Shown piece after piece: positions 1-12,363 of a DNA stretch of 64,000 bases (positions within the stretch are counted from its first letter, which is position 1; each line of letters opens with the position of its first letter). The stretch lies in contig JAUCBJ010009141.1 of the NCBI GenBank assembly GCA_032718475.1, positions 62,001-126,000 on the forward strand, given 5' to 3'. The notes beneath the pieces were generated by a model, which was given only the letters and a program-made list of their open reading frames with translations, ran no database searches and had not been told where the DNA came from. The position numbers and the translations under genes were made by a program. The stretch comes from Nemertoderma westbladi. Lineage: Eukaryota; Xenacoelomorpha; Nemertodermatida; Nemertodermatidae.

Positions 1-1539
1 GACTAGAGCTGAAGTTAACTCATAATACAATAATTCACCTCAAATATCTCAGCTATTTCATGAACATAATGAAGTATTAAAGCCATGTCAAAATCATTGG
101 TGTTTTTCTGCAATAATTTATCAAAATATCCTCTGATTTTTTTCAAAAACCACATCGATTTTCTTATTTATAACTTCTATCCCACTCCACGAGATAGAGA
201 ATCTTAAATGAACGTCAAAAGAACAGGTAACACTTACATTTATAGCAGTAATCAGCTGTTATTTGCTACGTCTTTCCGCTGGAGATGGATGAATTTTGAT
301 TGCGTTGGAACACCCCCTATCTGTGGCTGTCTGAGTGGAGAGATAAGTAGCCTATCTCCCTGTTAATATTGTTGTGTTCTAGAATATTTATTATAGTTTC
401 ATCGTATTGCCAAAGTGACTAGAGCTGAAGTTGACTCATAATACAATAATTCACCTCAAATATCTCAGCTATTTCAAGAACATAATGAAGTATTAAATCC
501 ATGTCAAATTCCTTGGTATTTTTCTGCAATAATTTATCAAAATATCCTCTGATTTTTTTCAAAAACCATATCAATTTTCATATTAATAACTTCTATCCCA
601 CTCAACGAGATAAAGTATCTTGTTGTGTTCTAGAATATTTTTTATAGTTTCATCGTATTGCCAAAGTGACAAGAGCTGAAGTTGTCTCATAATACAATAA
701 TTCACCTCAAATATCTCAGCTATTTCATGAACATAATAAAGTATTAAATCCATGTCAAAATCCTTGGTATTTTTCTGCAATAATTTATCAAAATATCCTC
801 TGATTTTTTTCAAAAACCATATCAATTTTCATATTTATAACTTCTATCCCACTCCACGAGATAGAGAATCTTAAATGAACATCAAAAGAACAGGTAACAC
901 TTACATTTATAGAAGTAATCAGCTGTTATTTGCTACGTCTTTCCGCTGGAGATGGATGAATTTTGATTGCGTTGGAACACCCCCTATCTGTGGCTTTCTG
1001 AGTGGAGAGATAAGTATCCTATCTCCCTATTAATATTGTTGTGTTCTAGAATATTTTTTATAGTTTCATCGTATTGCCAAAGTGACTAGAGCTGAAGTTA
1101 ACTCATAATACAATAATTCACCTCAAATATCTCAGCTATTTCATGAACATAATGAAGTATTAAATCCATGTCAAAATAATTGGTGTTTTTCTGCAATAAT
1201 TTATCAAAATATCCTCTGATTCTTTACTATAACCATATCGATTTTAATATTTATAACTTCTAACCCACTCCAAGAAATAGATAATCTTAAATGAAAATCA
1301 AAAGAACAGGTAACACTTACATTTATAGAAGTAATCAGCTGTTATTTGCTACGTCTTTCCGCTGAAGATGAATGAATTTTGATTGTGTCAGAAAACCCCC
1401 TATCTGTGGTTGTATGAGTTGAGAGATAAGTAGCCTATCTCCCTATTAATATTGTTGTGTTCTAGAATATTTATTATAGTTTCATCGCATTGCTAAAGTG
1501 GCTGGAGCTAAAGTTATTATGTAATGCAATAATTCACCT
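1..1539. repeat. Satellite array A1, ~417-bp monomers
   Basis: Head-to-tail copies of an AT-rich satellite. Using CTTAAATGAA as phase marker, monomers start at 203, 870 and 1286, so the intact unit 870-1285 is 416 bp. The monomer around 601-625 lacks about 167 bp: sequence jumps from the end of one unit (AAAGTATCTTG) straight to the TTGTGTTCTAGAA block of the next, giving the 667-bp gap between 203 and 870. The array begins mid-monomer at base 1, so it continues to the left. It stops at 1539 inside a monomer, after AATTCACCT, where a non-satellite insert begins. Confidence 0.95.
870..1285. repeat. Representative intact satellite monomer (416 bp)
   Basis: A typical full unit. In order it holds: a start block (CTTAAATGAA), the AACAGGTAACACTTAC segment, AATCAGCTGTTATTTGC, CTTTCCGCTGGAGATGG, a short inverted repeat GAGATA-N7-TATCTC, the palindrome TTCTAGAA followed by TATTTTTTAT, a CAAAGTGACTAGAGC block that differs between monomer types, ATCTCAGCTATTTCATGAAC, TTCTGCAATAATTTATC, and a T-rich/A-rich stretch before TCCCACTCCACGAGATAG. 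Monomer types across the window differ at a handful of fixed sites: GCAG/GAAGTAAT, GCGTTGG/TGTCAG, CTTTCTG/CTGTCTG, and CCAAAGTGACTAGAG/CTAAAGTGGCTGGAG. Confidence 0.95.
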
Positions 1540-2442
1540 GCGCGAAGGTTTCACGTGCTGCGCAAAGCTTAATGTTCTGTGTAAAGGCTTATTATAAAAT
1601 TATGTGGAAATTTTATATAATTTTGAATGTTTCTTAAGGTTGTCTCATTATACCATGACTATTTATTACTAAAAGACGAAATAGTATGCGATCAAATCAA
1701 TTCGCCAAAATGAAATTTGTTCACGTGCTGCGCGAAGTGTTTTATTGGCAAGCACTCTAAAATTATTTTAACGGGTTGTTAAAAGTGGGTAGGGTTTTTT
1801 TTGAACCAAATTTCATGAAATCCATTGAGAAATCACAAAATATGGATAGGGGATAACCAATGGAAAAAGAAATGGAGATACCAGTACTGAAAATAGCGGG
1901 AACATTTGAAATATATTGTTCTTAAACTTTAAATGCGTTTATCTCGGAATTGTATTTTTCACATTCAAAATACTACTACTCAGCCATTTCTTAACCAATT
2001 TTCGAAATTTTTTTTTTGTTTGATTTTTTTTCGGGTTTTGATCAAAAGTTATCGGTTAGAATTTTGAATTGTGCCATATTAATTTCTTGAAATTAGTTAA
2101 TATCTATTAAGTAATAATTAATATTAGTTAATAATATTTAAAAAATATTTAAGACCTAAATAAAAAATGTAACCGATAAGTTTTGTGGAGCCGAGGATGC
2201 TGATTCAGAAAAACCAAGTTTCGAAAATTTTCGCCCAAAATTGTGAGACTAGTAGTGTTTTTAGTGAAATTAACAATTTCGCTGGTGGCCGCTAGAGGGC
2301 AACGCAAATTTGAAAAAAATTTTTTGAACCCAATCTTTGGCCATATGTTAATCCCCCGAAAGGTATAAAATATACAAAATTACACAGAAGCAGAAATTAT
2401 AGCCATTTGCAAAAAAGGTCCATAGGGGGGTGTACCCCCCCC
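1540..2442. mobile_element. Non-satellite insert, possible decayed TTAA-type element
   Basis: A 0.9-kb stretch unlike the satellite. The right end is a G/C-run hairpin (GGGGGG TGTA CCCCCC) abutting TTAA at 2443-2446, where satellite resumes. A TTAA junction suits a piggyBac-like or other TTAA-targeting element, but the left junction is not TTAA and about 163 bp of the host monomer is missing, so this is not a clean insertion. CACGTGCTGCGC(A/G)AAG occurs twice (1552-1567 and 1722-1737), and TGCGCGAAGG lies at the left edge. TGGCCGCTAGAGGGCAAC (2286-2303) resembles a CTCF core. No coding frame is recognised. The element class is inference. Confidence 0.45.
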
Positions 2443-3389
2443 TTAAATGAACGTCAAAAGAACAGGTAACACTTACATTTATAGAAGTAATCAGCTGTTA
2501 TTTGCTACGTCTTTCCGCTGGAGATGGATGAATTTTGATTGCGTTGGAACACCCCCTATCTGTGGCTGTCTGAGTGGAGAGATAAGTATAGCCTATCTCC
2601 CTGTTAATATTGTTGTGTTCTAGAATATTTATTATAGTTTCATCGTATTGCCAAAGTGACTAGAGCTGAAGTTGACTCATAATACAATAATTCACCTCAA
2701 ATATCTCAGCTATTTCATGAACATAATGAAGTATTAAAGCCATTTCAAATTCCTTGGTATTTTTCTGCAATAATTTATCAAAATATCCTCTGATTTTATT
2801 CAAAAACCATATCAATTTTCATATTTATAACTTCTATCCCACTCCACGAGATAGAGAATCTTAAATGAACATCAAAAGAACAGGTAACACTTACATTTAT
2901 AGAAGTAATCAGCTGTTATTTGCTACGTCTTTCCGCTGGAGATGGATGAATTTTGATTGCATTGGAACACCCCCTATCTGTGGCTTTCTGAGTGGAGAGA
3001 TAAGTATCCTATCTCCCTATTAATATTGTTGTGTTCTAGAATATTTTTTATAGTTTCATCGTATTGCCAAAGTGACTAGAGCTGAAGTTAACTCATAATA
3101 CAATAATTCACCTCAAATATCTCAGCTATTTCATGAACATAATGAAGTATTAAATCCATGTCAAAATAATTGGTGTTTTTCTGCAATAATTTATCAAAAT
3201 ATCCTCGGATTCTTTACTATAACCATATCGATTTTAATATTTATAACTTCTAACCCACTCCACGAGATAGATAATCTTAAATGAAAATCAAAAGAACAGG
3301 TAACACTTACATTTATAGAAGTAATCAGCTGTTATTTGCTACGTCTTTCCGCTGAAGATGAATGAATTTTGATTGTGTCAGAAAACCCC

Positions 3390-4570
3390 CTATCTGTGGT
3401 TGTATGAGTTGAGAGATAAGTAGCCTATCTCCTTATTAATATTGTTGTGTTCTAGAATATTTATTATAGTTTCATCGTATTGCCAAAGTGACAAGAGCTG
3501 AAGTTGTCTCATAATACAATAATTCACCTCAAATATCTCAGCTATTTCATGAACATAATGAAGTATTGAATCCTTGGTATTTTTCTGCAATAATTTATCA
3601 AAATATCCTCTGATTTTTTACAAAAACCATATCAATTTTAATATTTATAACTTCTATCCCACTCCACGAGATAGAGAATCTTAAATGAACGTCAAAAGAA
3701 CAGGTAACACTTACATTTATAGAAGTAATCAGCTGTTATTTGCTACGTCTTTCCGCTGGAGATGGATGAATTTTGATTGCGTTGGAACACCCCCTATCTG
3801 TGGCTTTCTGAGTGGAGAGATAAGTATCCTATCTCCCTATTAATATTGTTGTGTTCTAGAATATTTTTTATAGTTTCATCGTATTGCCAAAGTGACAAGA
3901 GCTGAAGTTGTCTCATAATACAATAATTCACCTCAAATATCTCAGCTATTTCATGAACATAATGAAGTATTGAATCCTTGGTATTTTTCTGCAATAATTT
4001 ATCAAAATATCCTCTGATTTTTTTCAAAAACCATATCAATTTTCATATTTATAACTTCTATCCCACTCCACGAGATAGAGAATCTTAAATGAACGTCAAA
4101 AGAACAGGTAACACTTACATTTATAGAAGTAATCAGCTGTTATTTGCTATGTCTTTCCGCTGGAGATGGATGAATTTTGATTGCGTTGGAACACCCCCTA
4201 TCTGTGACTTTCTGAGTGGAGAGATAAGTATCCTATCTCCCTATTAATATTGTTGTGTTCTAGAATATTTTTTATAGTTTCATCGTATTGCCAAATTGAC
4301 TAGAGCTGAAGTTAACTCATAATACAATAATTCACCTCAAATATCTCAGCTATTTCATGAACATAATGAAGTATTAAAGCCATGTCAAAATAATTGGTGT
4401 TTTTCTGCAATAATTTATCAAAATATCCTCTGATTCTTTACTATAACCATATCGATTTTAATATTTATAACTTCTAACCCACTCCACGAGATAGATAATC
4501 TTAAATGAAAATCAAAAGAACAGGTAACACTTACATTTATAGAAGTAATCAGCTGTTATTTGCTACGTCT
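3390..4570. repeat. Satellite block, first copy of a 3,723-bp-offset duplication
   Basis: This roughly 1.2-kb block is nearly identical to 7113-8293. Shared private states are GACAAGAGCTGAAGTTGTCTC, the shortened GTATTGAATCCTTGG, CTATGTCTTTCC and CCAAATTGAC. The offset is a little under nine monomer lengths because the shortened monomers are included. Confidence 0.8.
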
Positions 4571-7112
4571 TTCCGCTGAAGATGAATGAATTTTGATTGT
4601 GTCAGAAAACCCCCTATCTGTGGTTGTATGAGTTGAGAGATAAGTAGCCTATCTCCCTATTAATATTGTTGTGTTCTAGAATATTTATTATAGTTTCATC
4701 GCATTGCTAAAGTGGCTGGAGCTAAAGTTATTATGTAATGCAATAATTCACCTCAAATATCTCAGCTATTTCATGAACATAATGAAGTATTAAATCCATG
4801 TCAAAATCCTTGGTATTTTTCTGCAATAATTTATCAAAATATCCTCTGATTTTTTTCAAAAACCATATCAATTTTCATATTTATAACTTCTATCCCACTC
4901 CACGAGATAAAGAATCTTAAATGAAAGTCAAAAGAACAGGTAACACTTACATTTATAGAAGTAATCAGCTGTTATTTGCTACGTCTTTCCGCTGGAGATG
5001 GATGAATTTTGATTGCGTTGGAACACCCCCTATCTGTGGCTTTCTGAGTGGAGAGATAAGTATCCTATCTCCCTATTAATATTGTTGTGTTCTAGAATAT
5101 TTTTTATAGTTTCATCGTATTGCCAAAGTGACTAGAGCTGAAGTTAACTCATAATACAATAATTCACCTCAAATATCTCAGCTATTTCATGAACATAATG
5201 AAGTATTAAATCCATGTCAAAATAATTGGTGTTTTTCTGCAATAATTTATCAAAATATCCTCTGATTCTTTACTATAACCATATCGATTTTAATATTTAT
5301 AACTTCTAACCCACTCCAAGAAATAGATAATCTTAAATGAAAATCAAAAGAACAGGTAACACTTACATTTATAGAAGTAATCAGCTGTTATTTGCTACGT
5401 CTTTCCGCTGAAGATGAATGAATTTTGATTGTGTCAGAAAACCCCCTATCTGTGGTTGTATGAGTTGAGAGATAAGTAGCCTATCTCCCTGTTAATATTG
5501 TTGTGTTCTAGAATATTTATTATAGTTTCATCGTATTGCCAAAGTGACTAGAGCTGAAGTTGACTCATAATACAATAATTCACCTCAAATATCTCAGCTA
5601 TTTCATGAACATAATTAAGTATTAAATCCATGTCAAATTCCTTGGTATTTTTCTGCAATAATTTATCAAAATATCCTCTGATTTTTTTTAAAAACCATAT
5701 CAATTTTCATATTTATAACTTCTATCCCACTCCACGAGATAGAGAATCTTAAATGAACGTCAAAAGAACAGGTAACACTTACATTTATAGAAGTAATCAG
5801 CTGTTATTTGCTACGTCTTTCCGCTGGAGATGGATGAATTTTGATTGCGTTGGAACACCCCCTATCTGTGGCTGTCTGAGAGGAGAGATAAGTAGCCTAT
5901 CTCCCTGTTAATATTGTTGTGTTCTAGAATATTTATTATAGTTTCATCGTATTGCCAAAGTGACTAGAGCTGAAGTTGACTCATAATACAATAATTCACC
6001 TCAAATATCTCAGCTATTTCATGAACATAATGAAGTATTAAAGCCATTTCAAATTCCTTGGTATTTTTCTGCAATAATTTATCAAAATATCCTCTGATTT
6101 TATTCAAAAACCATATCAATTTTCATATTTATAACTTCTATCCCACTCCACGAGATAGAGAATCTTAAATGAACATCAAAAGAACAGGTAACACTTACAT
6201 TTATAGAAGTAATCAGCTGTTGTTATTTGCTACGTCTTTCCGCTGGAGATGGATGAATTTTGATTGCATTGGAACACCCCCTATCTGTGGCTTTCTGAGT
6301 GGAGAGATAAGTATCCTATCTCCCTATTAATATTGTTGTGTTCTAGAATATTTTTTATAGTTTCATCGTATTGCCAAAGTGACTAGAGCTGAAGTTAACT
6401 CATAATACAATAATTCACCTCAAATATCTCAGCTATTTCATGAACATAATGAAGTATTAAATCCATGTCAAAATAATTGGTGTTTTTCTGCAATAATTTA
6501 TCAAAATATCCTCGGATTCTTTACTATAACCATATCGATTTTAATATTTATAACTTCTAACCCACTCCACGAGATAGATAATCTTAAATGAAAATCAAAA
6601 GAACAGGTAACACTTACATTTATAGAAGTAATCAGCTGTTATTTGCTACGTCTTTCCGCTGAAGATGAATGAATTTTGATTGTGTCAGAAAACCCCCTAT
6701 CTGTGGTTGTATGAGTTGAGAGATAAGTAGCCTATCTCCCTATTAATATTGTTGTGTTCTAGAATATTTATTATAGTTTCATCGCATTGCTAAAGTGGCT
6801 GGAGCTAAAGTTAAAAGGTAATGCAATAATTCACCTCAAATATCTCAGCTATTTCATGAACATAATGAAGTATTAAATCCATGTCAAAATCCTTGGTATT
6901 TTTCTGCAATAATTTATCAAAATATCCTCTGATTTTTTCCAAAAACCATATCAATTTTCATATTTATAACTTCTATCCCACTCCACGAGATAAAGAATCT
7001 TAAATGAAAGTCAAAAGAACAGGTAACACTTACATTTATAGAAGTAATCAGCTGTTATTTGCTACGTCTTTCCGCTGGAGATGGATGAATTTTGATTGTG
7101 TCAGAACACGCC

Positions 7113-8293
7113 TTATCTGTGGCTGTCTAAGTGGAGAGATAAGTATCCTATCTCCCTATTAATATTGTTGTGTTCTAGAATATTTTTTATAGTTTCATCG
7201 TATTGCCAAAGTGACAAGAGCTGAAGTTGTCTCATAATACAATAATTCACCTCAAATATCTCAGCTATTTCATGAACATAATGAAGTATTGAATCCTTGG
7301 TATTTTTCTGCAATAATTTATCAAAATATCCTCTGATTTTTTACAAAAACCATATCAATTTTAATATTTATAACTTCTATCCCACTCCACGAGATAGAGA
7401 ATCTTAAATGAACGTCAAAAGAACAGGTAACACTTACATTTATAGAAGTAATCAGCTGTTATTTGCTACGTCTTTCCGCTGGAGATGGATGAATTTTGAT
7501 TGCGTTGGAACACCCCCTATCTGTGGCTTTCTGAGTGGAGAGATAAGTGTCCTATCTCCCTATTAATATTGTTGTGTTCTAGAATATTTTTTATAGTTTC
7601 ATCGTATTGCCAAAGTGACAAGAGCTGAAGTTGTCTCATAATACAATAATTCACCTCAAATATCTCAGCTATTTCATGAACATAATGAAGTATTGAATCC
7701 TTGGTATTTTTCTGCAATAATTTATCAAAATATCCTCTGATTTTTTTCAAAAACCATATCAATTTTCATATTTATAACTTCTATCCCACTCCACGAGATA
7801 GAGAATCTTAAATGAACGTCAAAAGAACAGGTAACACTTACATTTATAGAAGTAATCAGCTGTTATTTGCTATGTCTTTCCGCTGGAGATGGATGAATTT
7901 TGATTGCGTTGGAACACCCCCTATCTGTGACTTTCTGAGTGGAGAGATAAGTATCCTATCTCCCTATTAATATTGTTGTGTTCTAGAATATTTTTTATAG
8001 TTTCATCGTATTGCCAAATTGACTAGAGCTGAAGTTAACTCATAATACAATAATTCACCTCAAATATCTCAGCTATTTCATGAACATAATGAAGTATTAA
8101 AGCCATGTCAAAATAATTGGTGTTTTTCTGCAATAATTTATCAAAATATCCTCTGATTCTTTACTATAACCATATCGATTTTAATATTTATAACTTCTAA
8201 CCCACTCCACGAGATAGATAATCTTAAATGAAAATCAAAAGAACAGGTAACACTTACATTTATAGAAGTAATCAGCTGTTATTTGCTACGTCT
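7113..8293. repeat. Satellite block, second copy of the 3,723-bp-offset duplication
   Basis: This is the partner of 3390-4570 and carries the same combination of private variants. It diverges at about 8320, where the monomer switches from the GTGTCAG type to the GCATTGG type, which marks the duplication boundary. Confidence 0.8.
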
Positions 8294-11200
8294 TTCCGCT
8301 GAAGATGAATGAATTTTGATTGCATTGGAACACCCCCTATCTGTGGCTGTCTGAGAGGAGAGATAAGTAGCCTATCTCCCTGTTAATATTGTTGTGTTCT
8401 AGAATATTTATTATAGTTTCATCGTATTGCCAAAGTGACTAGAGCTGAAGTTGACTCATAATACAATAATTCACCTCAAATATCTCAGCTATTTCATGAA
8501 CATAATGAAGTATTAAAGCCATGTCAAATTCCTTGGTATTTTTCTGCAATAATTTATCAAAATATCCTTTTTTATAGTAACACCTCAAATATCTCAGCTA
8601 TTTCATGAACATAATGAAGTATTAAATCCATGTCAAAATCCTTGGTATTTTTCTGCAATAATTTATCAAAATATCCTCTGATTTTTTTCAAAAACCATAT
8701 CAATTTTCATATTTATAACTTCTATCCCACTCCACGAGATAAAGAATCTTAAATGAAAGTCAAAAGAACAGGTAACACTTACATTTATAAAGTAATCAGC
8801 TGTTATTTGCTACGTCTTTCCGCTGGAGATGGATGAATTTTGATTGTGTCAGAACACCCTCTATCTATGGCTGTCTGAGTTGAGAAATAAGTAGCCTATC
8901 TCCCTATTAATATTGTTGTGTTCTAGAATATTTATTATAGTTTCATCGCATTGCTAAAGTGGCTGGAGCTAAAGTTATTATGTAATGCAATAATTCACCT
9001 CAAATATCTCAGCTATTTCATGAACATAATGAAGTATTAAATCCATGTCAAATTCCTTGGTATTTTTCTGCAATAATTTATCAAAATATCCTCTGATTTT
9101 TTTCAAAAACCATATCAATTTTCATATTTATAACTTCTATCCCACTCAACGAGATAAAGTATCTTAAATGAAAGTCAAAAGAACAGGTAACACTTACATT
9201 TATAGAAGTAATCATCTGTTATTTGCTACGTCTTTCCGCTGGAGATGGATTAATTTTGATTGCGTTGGAACAACCCCTATCTGTGGCTTTCTGAGTGGAG
9301 AGATAAGTATCCTATCTCCCTATTAATATTGTTGTGTTCTAGAATATTTTTTATAGTTTCATCGTATTGCCAAAGTGACTAGAGCTGAAGTTGTCTCATA
9401 ATGCAATAATTCACCTAAATATCTCAGCTATTTCATGAACATAATGAAGTATTAAATCCATGTCAAAATCCTTGGTATTTTTCTGCAATAATTTATCAAA
9501 ATATCCTCTGATTTTTTTTCAAAAACCATATCAATTTTCATATTTATAACTTCTATCCCACTCCACGAGATAGAGAATCTTAAATGAACGTCAAAAGAAC
9601 AGGTAACACTTACATTTATAGCAGTAATCAGCTGTTATTTGCTACGTCTTTCCGCTGGAGATGGATGAATTTTGATTGCATTGGAACACCCCCTATCTGT
9701 GGCTGTCTGAGAGGAGAGATAAGTAGCCTATCTCCCTGTTAATATTGTTGTGTTCTAGAATATTTATTATAGTTTCATCGTATTGCCAAAGTGACTAGAG
9801 CTGAAGTTGACTCATAATACAATAATTCACCTCAAATATCTCAGCTATTTCATGAACATAATGAAGTATTAAAGCCATGTCAAATTCCTTGGTATTTTTC
9901 TGCAATAATTTATCAAAATATCCTCTGATTTTTTTAAAAAACCACATCAATTTTCATATTTATAACTTCTATCCCACTCAACGAGATAAAGTATCTTAAA
10001 TGAAATTCAAAAGAACAGGTAACACTTACATTTATAGAAGTAATCAGCTGTTATTTGCTACGTCTTTCCGCTGGAGATGGATGAATTTTGATTGCGTTGG
10101 AACACCCCCTATCTGTGGCTTTCTGAGTGGAGAGATAAGTATCCTATCTCCCTATTAATATTGTTGTGTTCTAGAATATTTATTATTGTTTCATCGTATT
10201 GCTAAAGTGGCTGGAGCTAAAGTTATTATGTAATGCAATAATTCACCTCAAATATCTCAGCTATTTCATGAACATAATGAAGTATTAAAGCCATGTCAAA
10301 ATCCTTGGTGTTTTTCTGCAATAATTTATCAAAATATCCTCTGATTTTTTACAAAAATCATATCGATTTTCATATTTATAACTTCTATCCCACTCCACGA
10401 GATAGAGAATCTTAAATGAACGTCAAAAGAACAGGTAACACTTACATTTATAGCAGTAATCAGCTGTTATTTGCTACGTCTTTCCGCTGGAGATGGATGA
10501 ATTTTGATTGCGTTGGAACACCCCCTATCTGTGGCTGTCTGAGAGGAGAGATAAGTAGCCTATCTCCCTGTTAATATTGTTGTGTTCTAGAATATTTATT
10601 ATAGTTTCATCGTATTGCCAAAGTGACTAGAGCTGAAGTTGACTCATAATGCAATAATTCACCTCAAATATCTCAGCTATTTCATGAACATAATGAAGTA
10701 TTAAATCCATGTCAAATTCCTTGGTATTTTTCTGCAATAATTTATCAAAATATCCTCTGATTTTTTTCAAAAACCATATCAATTTTCATATTTATAACTT
10801 CTATCCCACTCCACGAGATAAAGAATCTTAAATGAAAGTCAAAAGAACAGGTAACACTTACATTTATAGAAGTAATCAGCTGTTATTTGCTACGTCTTTC
10901 CGCTGGAGATGGATGAATTTTGATTGTGTCAGAACACCCCCTATCTGTGGCTGTCTGAGTTGAGAAATAAGTAGCCTATCTCCCTATTAATATTGTTGTG
11001 TTCTAGAATATTTATTATAGTTTCATCGTATTGCTAAAGTGGCTGGAGCTAAAGTTATTATGTAATTAATGCAATAATTCACCTCAAATAACTCAGCTAT
11101 TTCATGAACATAATGAAGTATTAAAGCCATGTCAAAATCCTTGGTGTTTTTCTGCAATAATTTATCAAAATATCCTCTGATTTTTTACAAAAATCATATC

Positions 11201-12363
11201 GATTTTCATATTTATAACTTATATCCCACTCAACGAGATAAAGTATCTTAAATGAAAGTCAAAAGAACAGGTAACACTTACATTTATAGAAGTAATCAGC
11301 TGTTATTTGCTACGTCTTTCTGCTGGAGATGGATTAATTTTGATTGCGTTGGAACACCCCCTATCTGTAGCTTTCTGAGTGGAGAGATAAGTATCCTATC
11401 TCCCTATTAATATTGTTGTGTTCTAGAATATTTTTTATAGTTTCATCGTATTGCCAAAGTGACTAGAGCTGAAGTTAACTCATAATACAATAATTCACCT
11501 CAAATATCTCAGCTATTTCATGAACATAATGAAGTATTAAAGCCATGTCAAAATCATTGGTGTTTTTCTGCAATAATTTATCAAAATATCCTCTGATTTT
11601 TTTCAAAAACCATATCAATTTTCATATTTATAACTTCTATCCCACTCCACGAGATAGAGAATCTTAAATGAACGTCAAAAGAACAGGTAACACTTACATT
11701 TATAGAAGTAATCAGCTGTTATTTGCTACGTCTTTCCGCTGGAGATGGATGAATTTTGATTGCGTTGGAACACCCCCTATCTGTGGCTTTCTGAGTGGAG
11801 AGATAAGTATCCTATCTCCCTATTAATATTGTTGTGTTCTAGAATATTTTTTATAGTTTCATCGTATTGCCAAAGTGACTAGAGCTGAAGTTAACTCATA
11901 ATACAATAATTCACCTCAAATATCTCAGCTATTTCATGAACATAATGAAGTATTAAAGCCATGTCAAAATCATTGGTGTTTTTCTGCAATAATTTATCAA
12001 AATATCCTCTGATTTTTTTCAAAAACCATATCAATTTTCATATTTATAACTTCTATCCCACTCCACGAGATAGAGAATCTTAAATGAACGTCAAAAGAAC
12101 AGGTAACACTTACATTTATAGAAGTAATCAGCTGTTATTTGCTACGTCTTTCCACTGGAGATGGATGAATTTTGATTGCGTTGGAACACCCCCTATCTGT
12201 GGCTTTCTGAGTGGAGAGATAAGTATCCTATCTCCCTATTAATATTGTTGTGTTCTAGAATATTTTTTATAGTTTCATCGTATTGCCAAAGTGACTAGAG
12301 CTGAAGTTAATTCATAATACAATAATTCACCTCAAATATCTCAGCTATTTCATGAACATAATA

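Larger units (their letters stand above)
2442..12363. repeat. Satellite array A2, ~417-bp monomers with nested duplications
   Basis: About 24 monomers of the same satellite. Private variants show internal duplication. The segment around 3390-4570 recurs at 7113-8293 (offset 3,723 bp): both copies carry the shortened GTATTGAATCCTTGG version and the CCAAATTGAC variant (4291 and 8014). The segment around 2590-3440 recurs 3,304 bp downstream, sharing AAGCCATTTC (2741 and 6045). The difference between the two offsets equals one extra monomer in the second copy. Other monomers are rearranged, for example at 8568-8585, where TATCC joins TTTTTTATAG. The array ends at 12363 inside a monomer, after CATGAACATAAT, at the transposon island. 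Confidence 0.95.

Noticed and set aside
203-240. ACAGGTAACAC in each satellite monomer as a functional splice donor
   Set aside because: It is only a partial match to a donor consensus, with no paired acceptor or exon-like sequence.
870-1285. CENP-B box in the satellite monomer
   Set aside because: No sequence matching the TTCG....A..CGGG pattern is present, so centromere identity cannot be argued from that motif.
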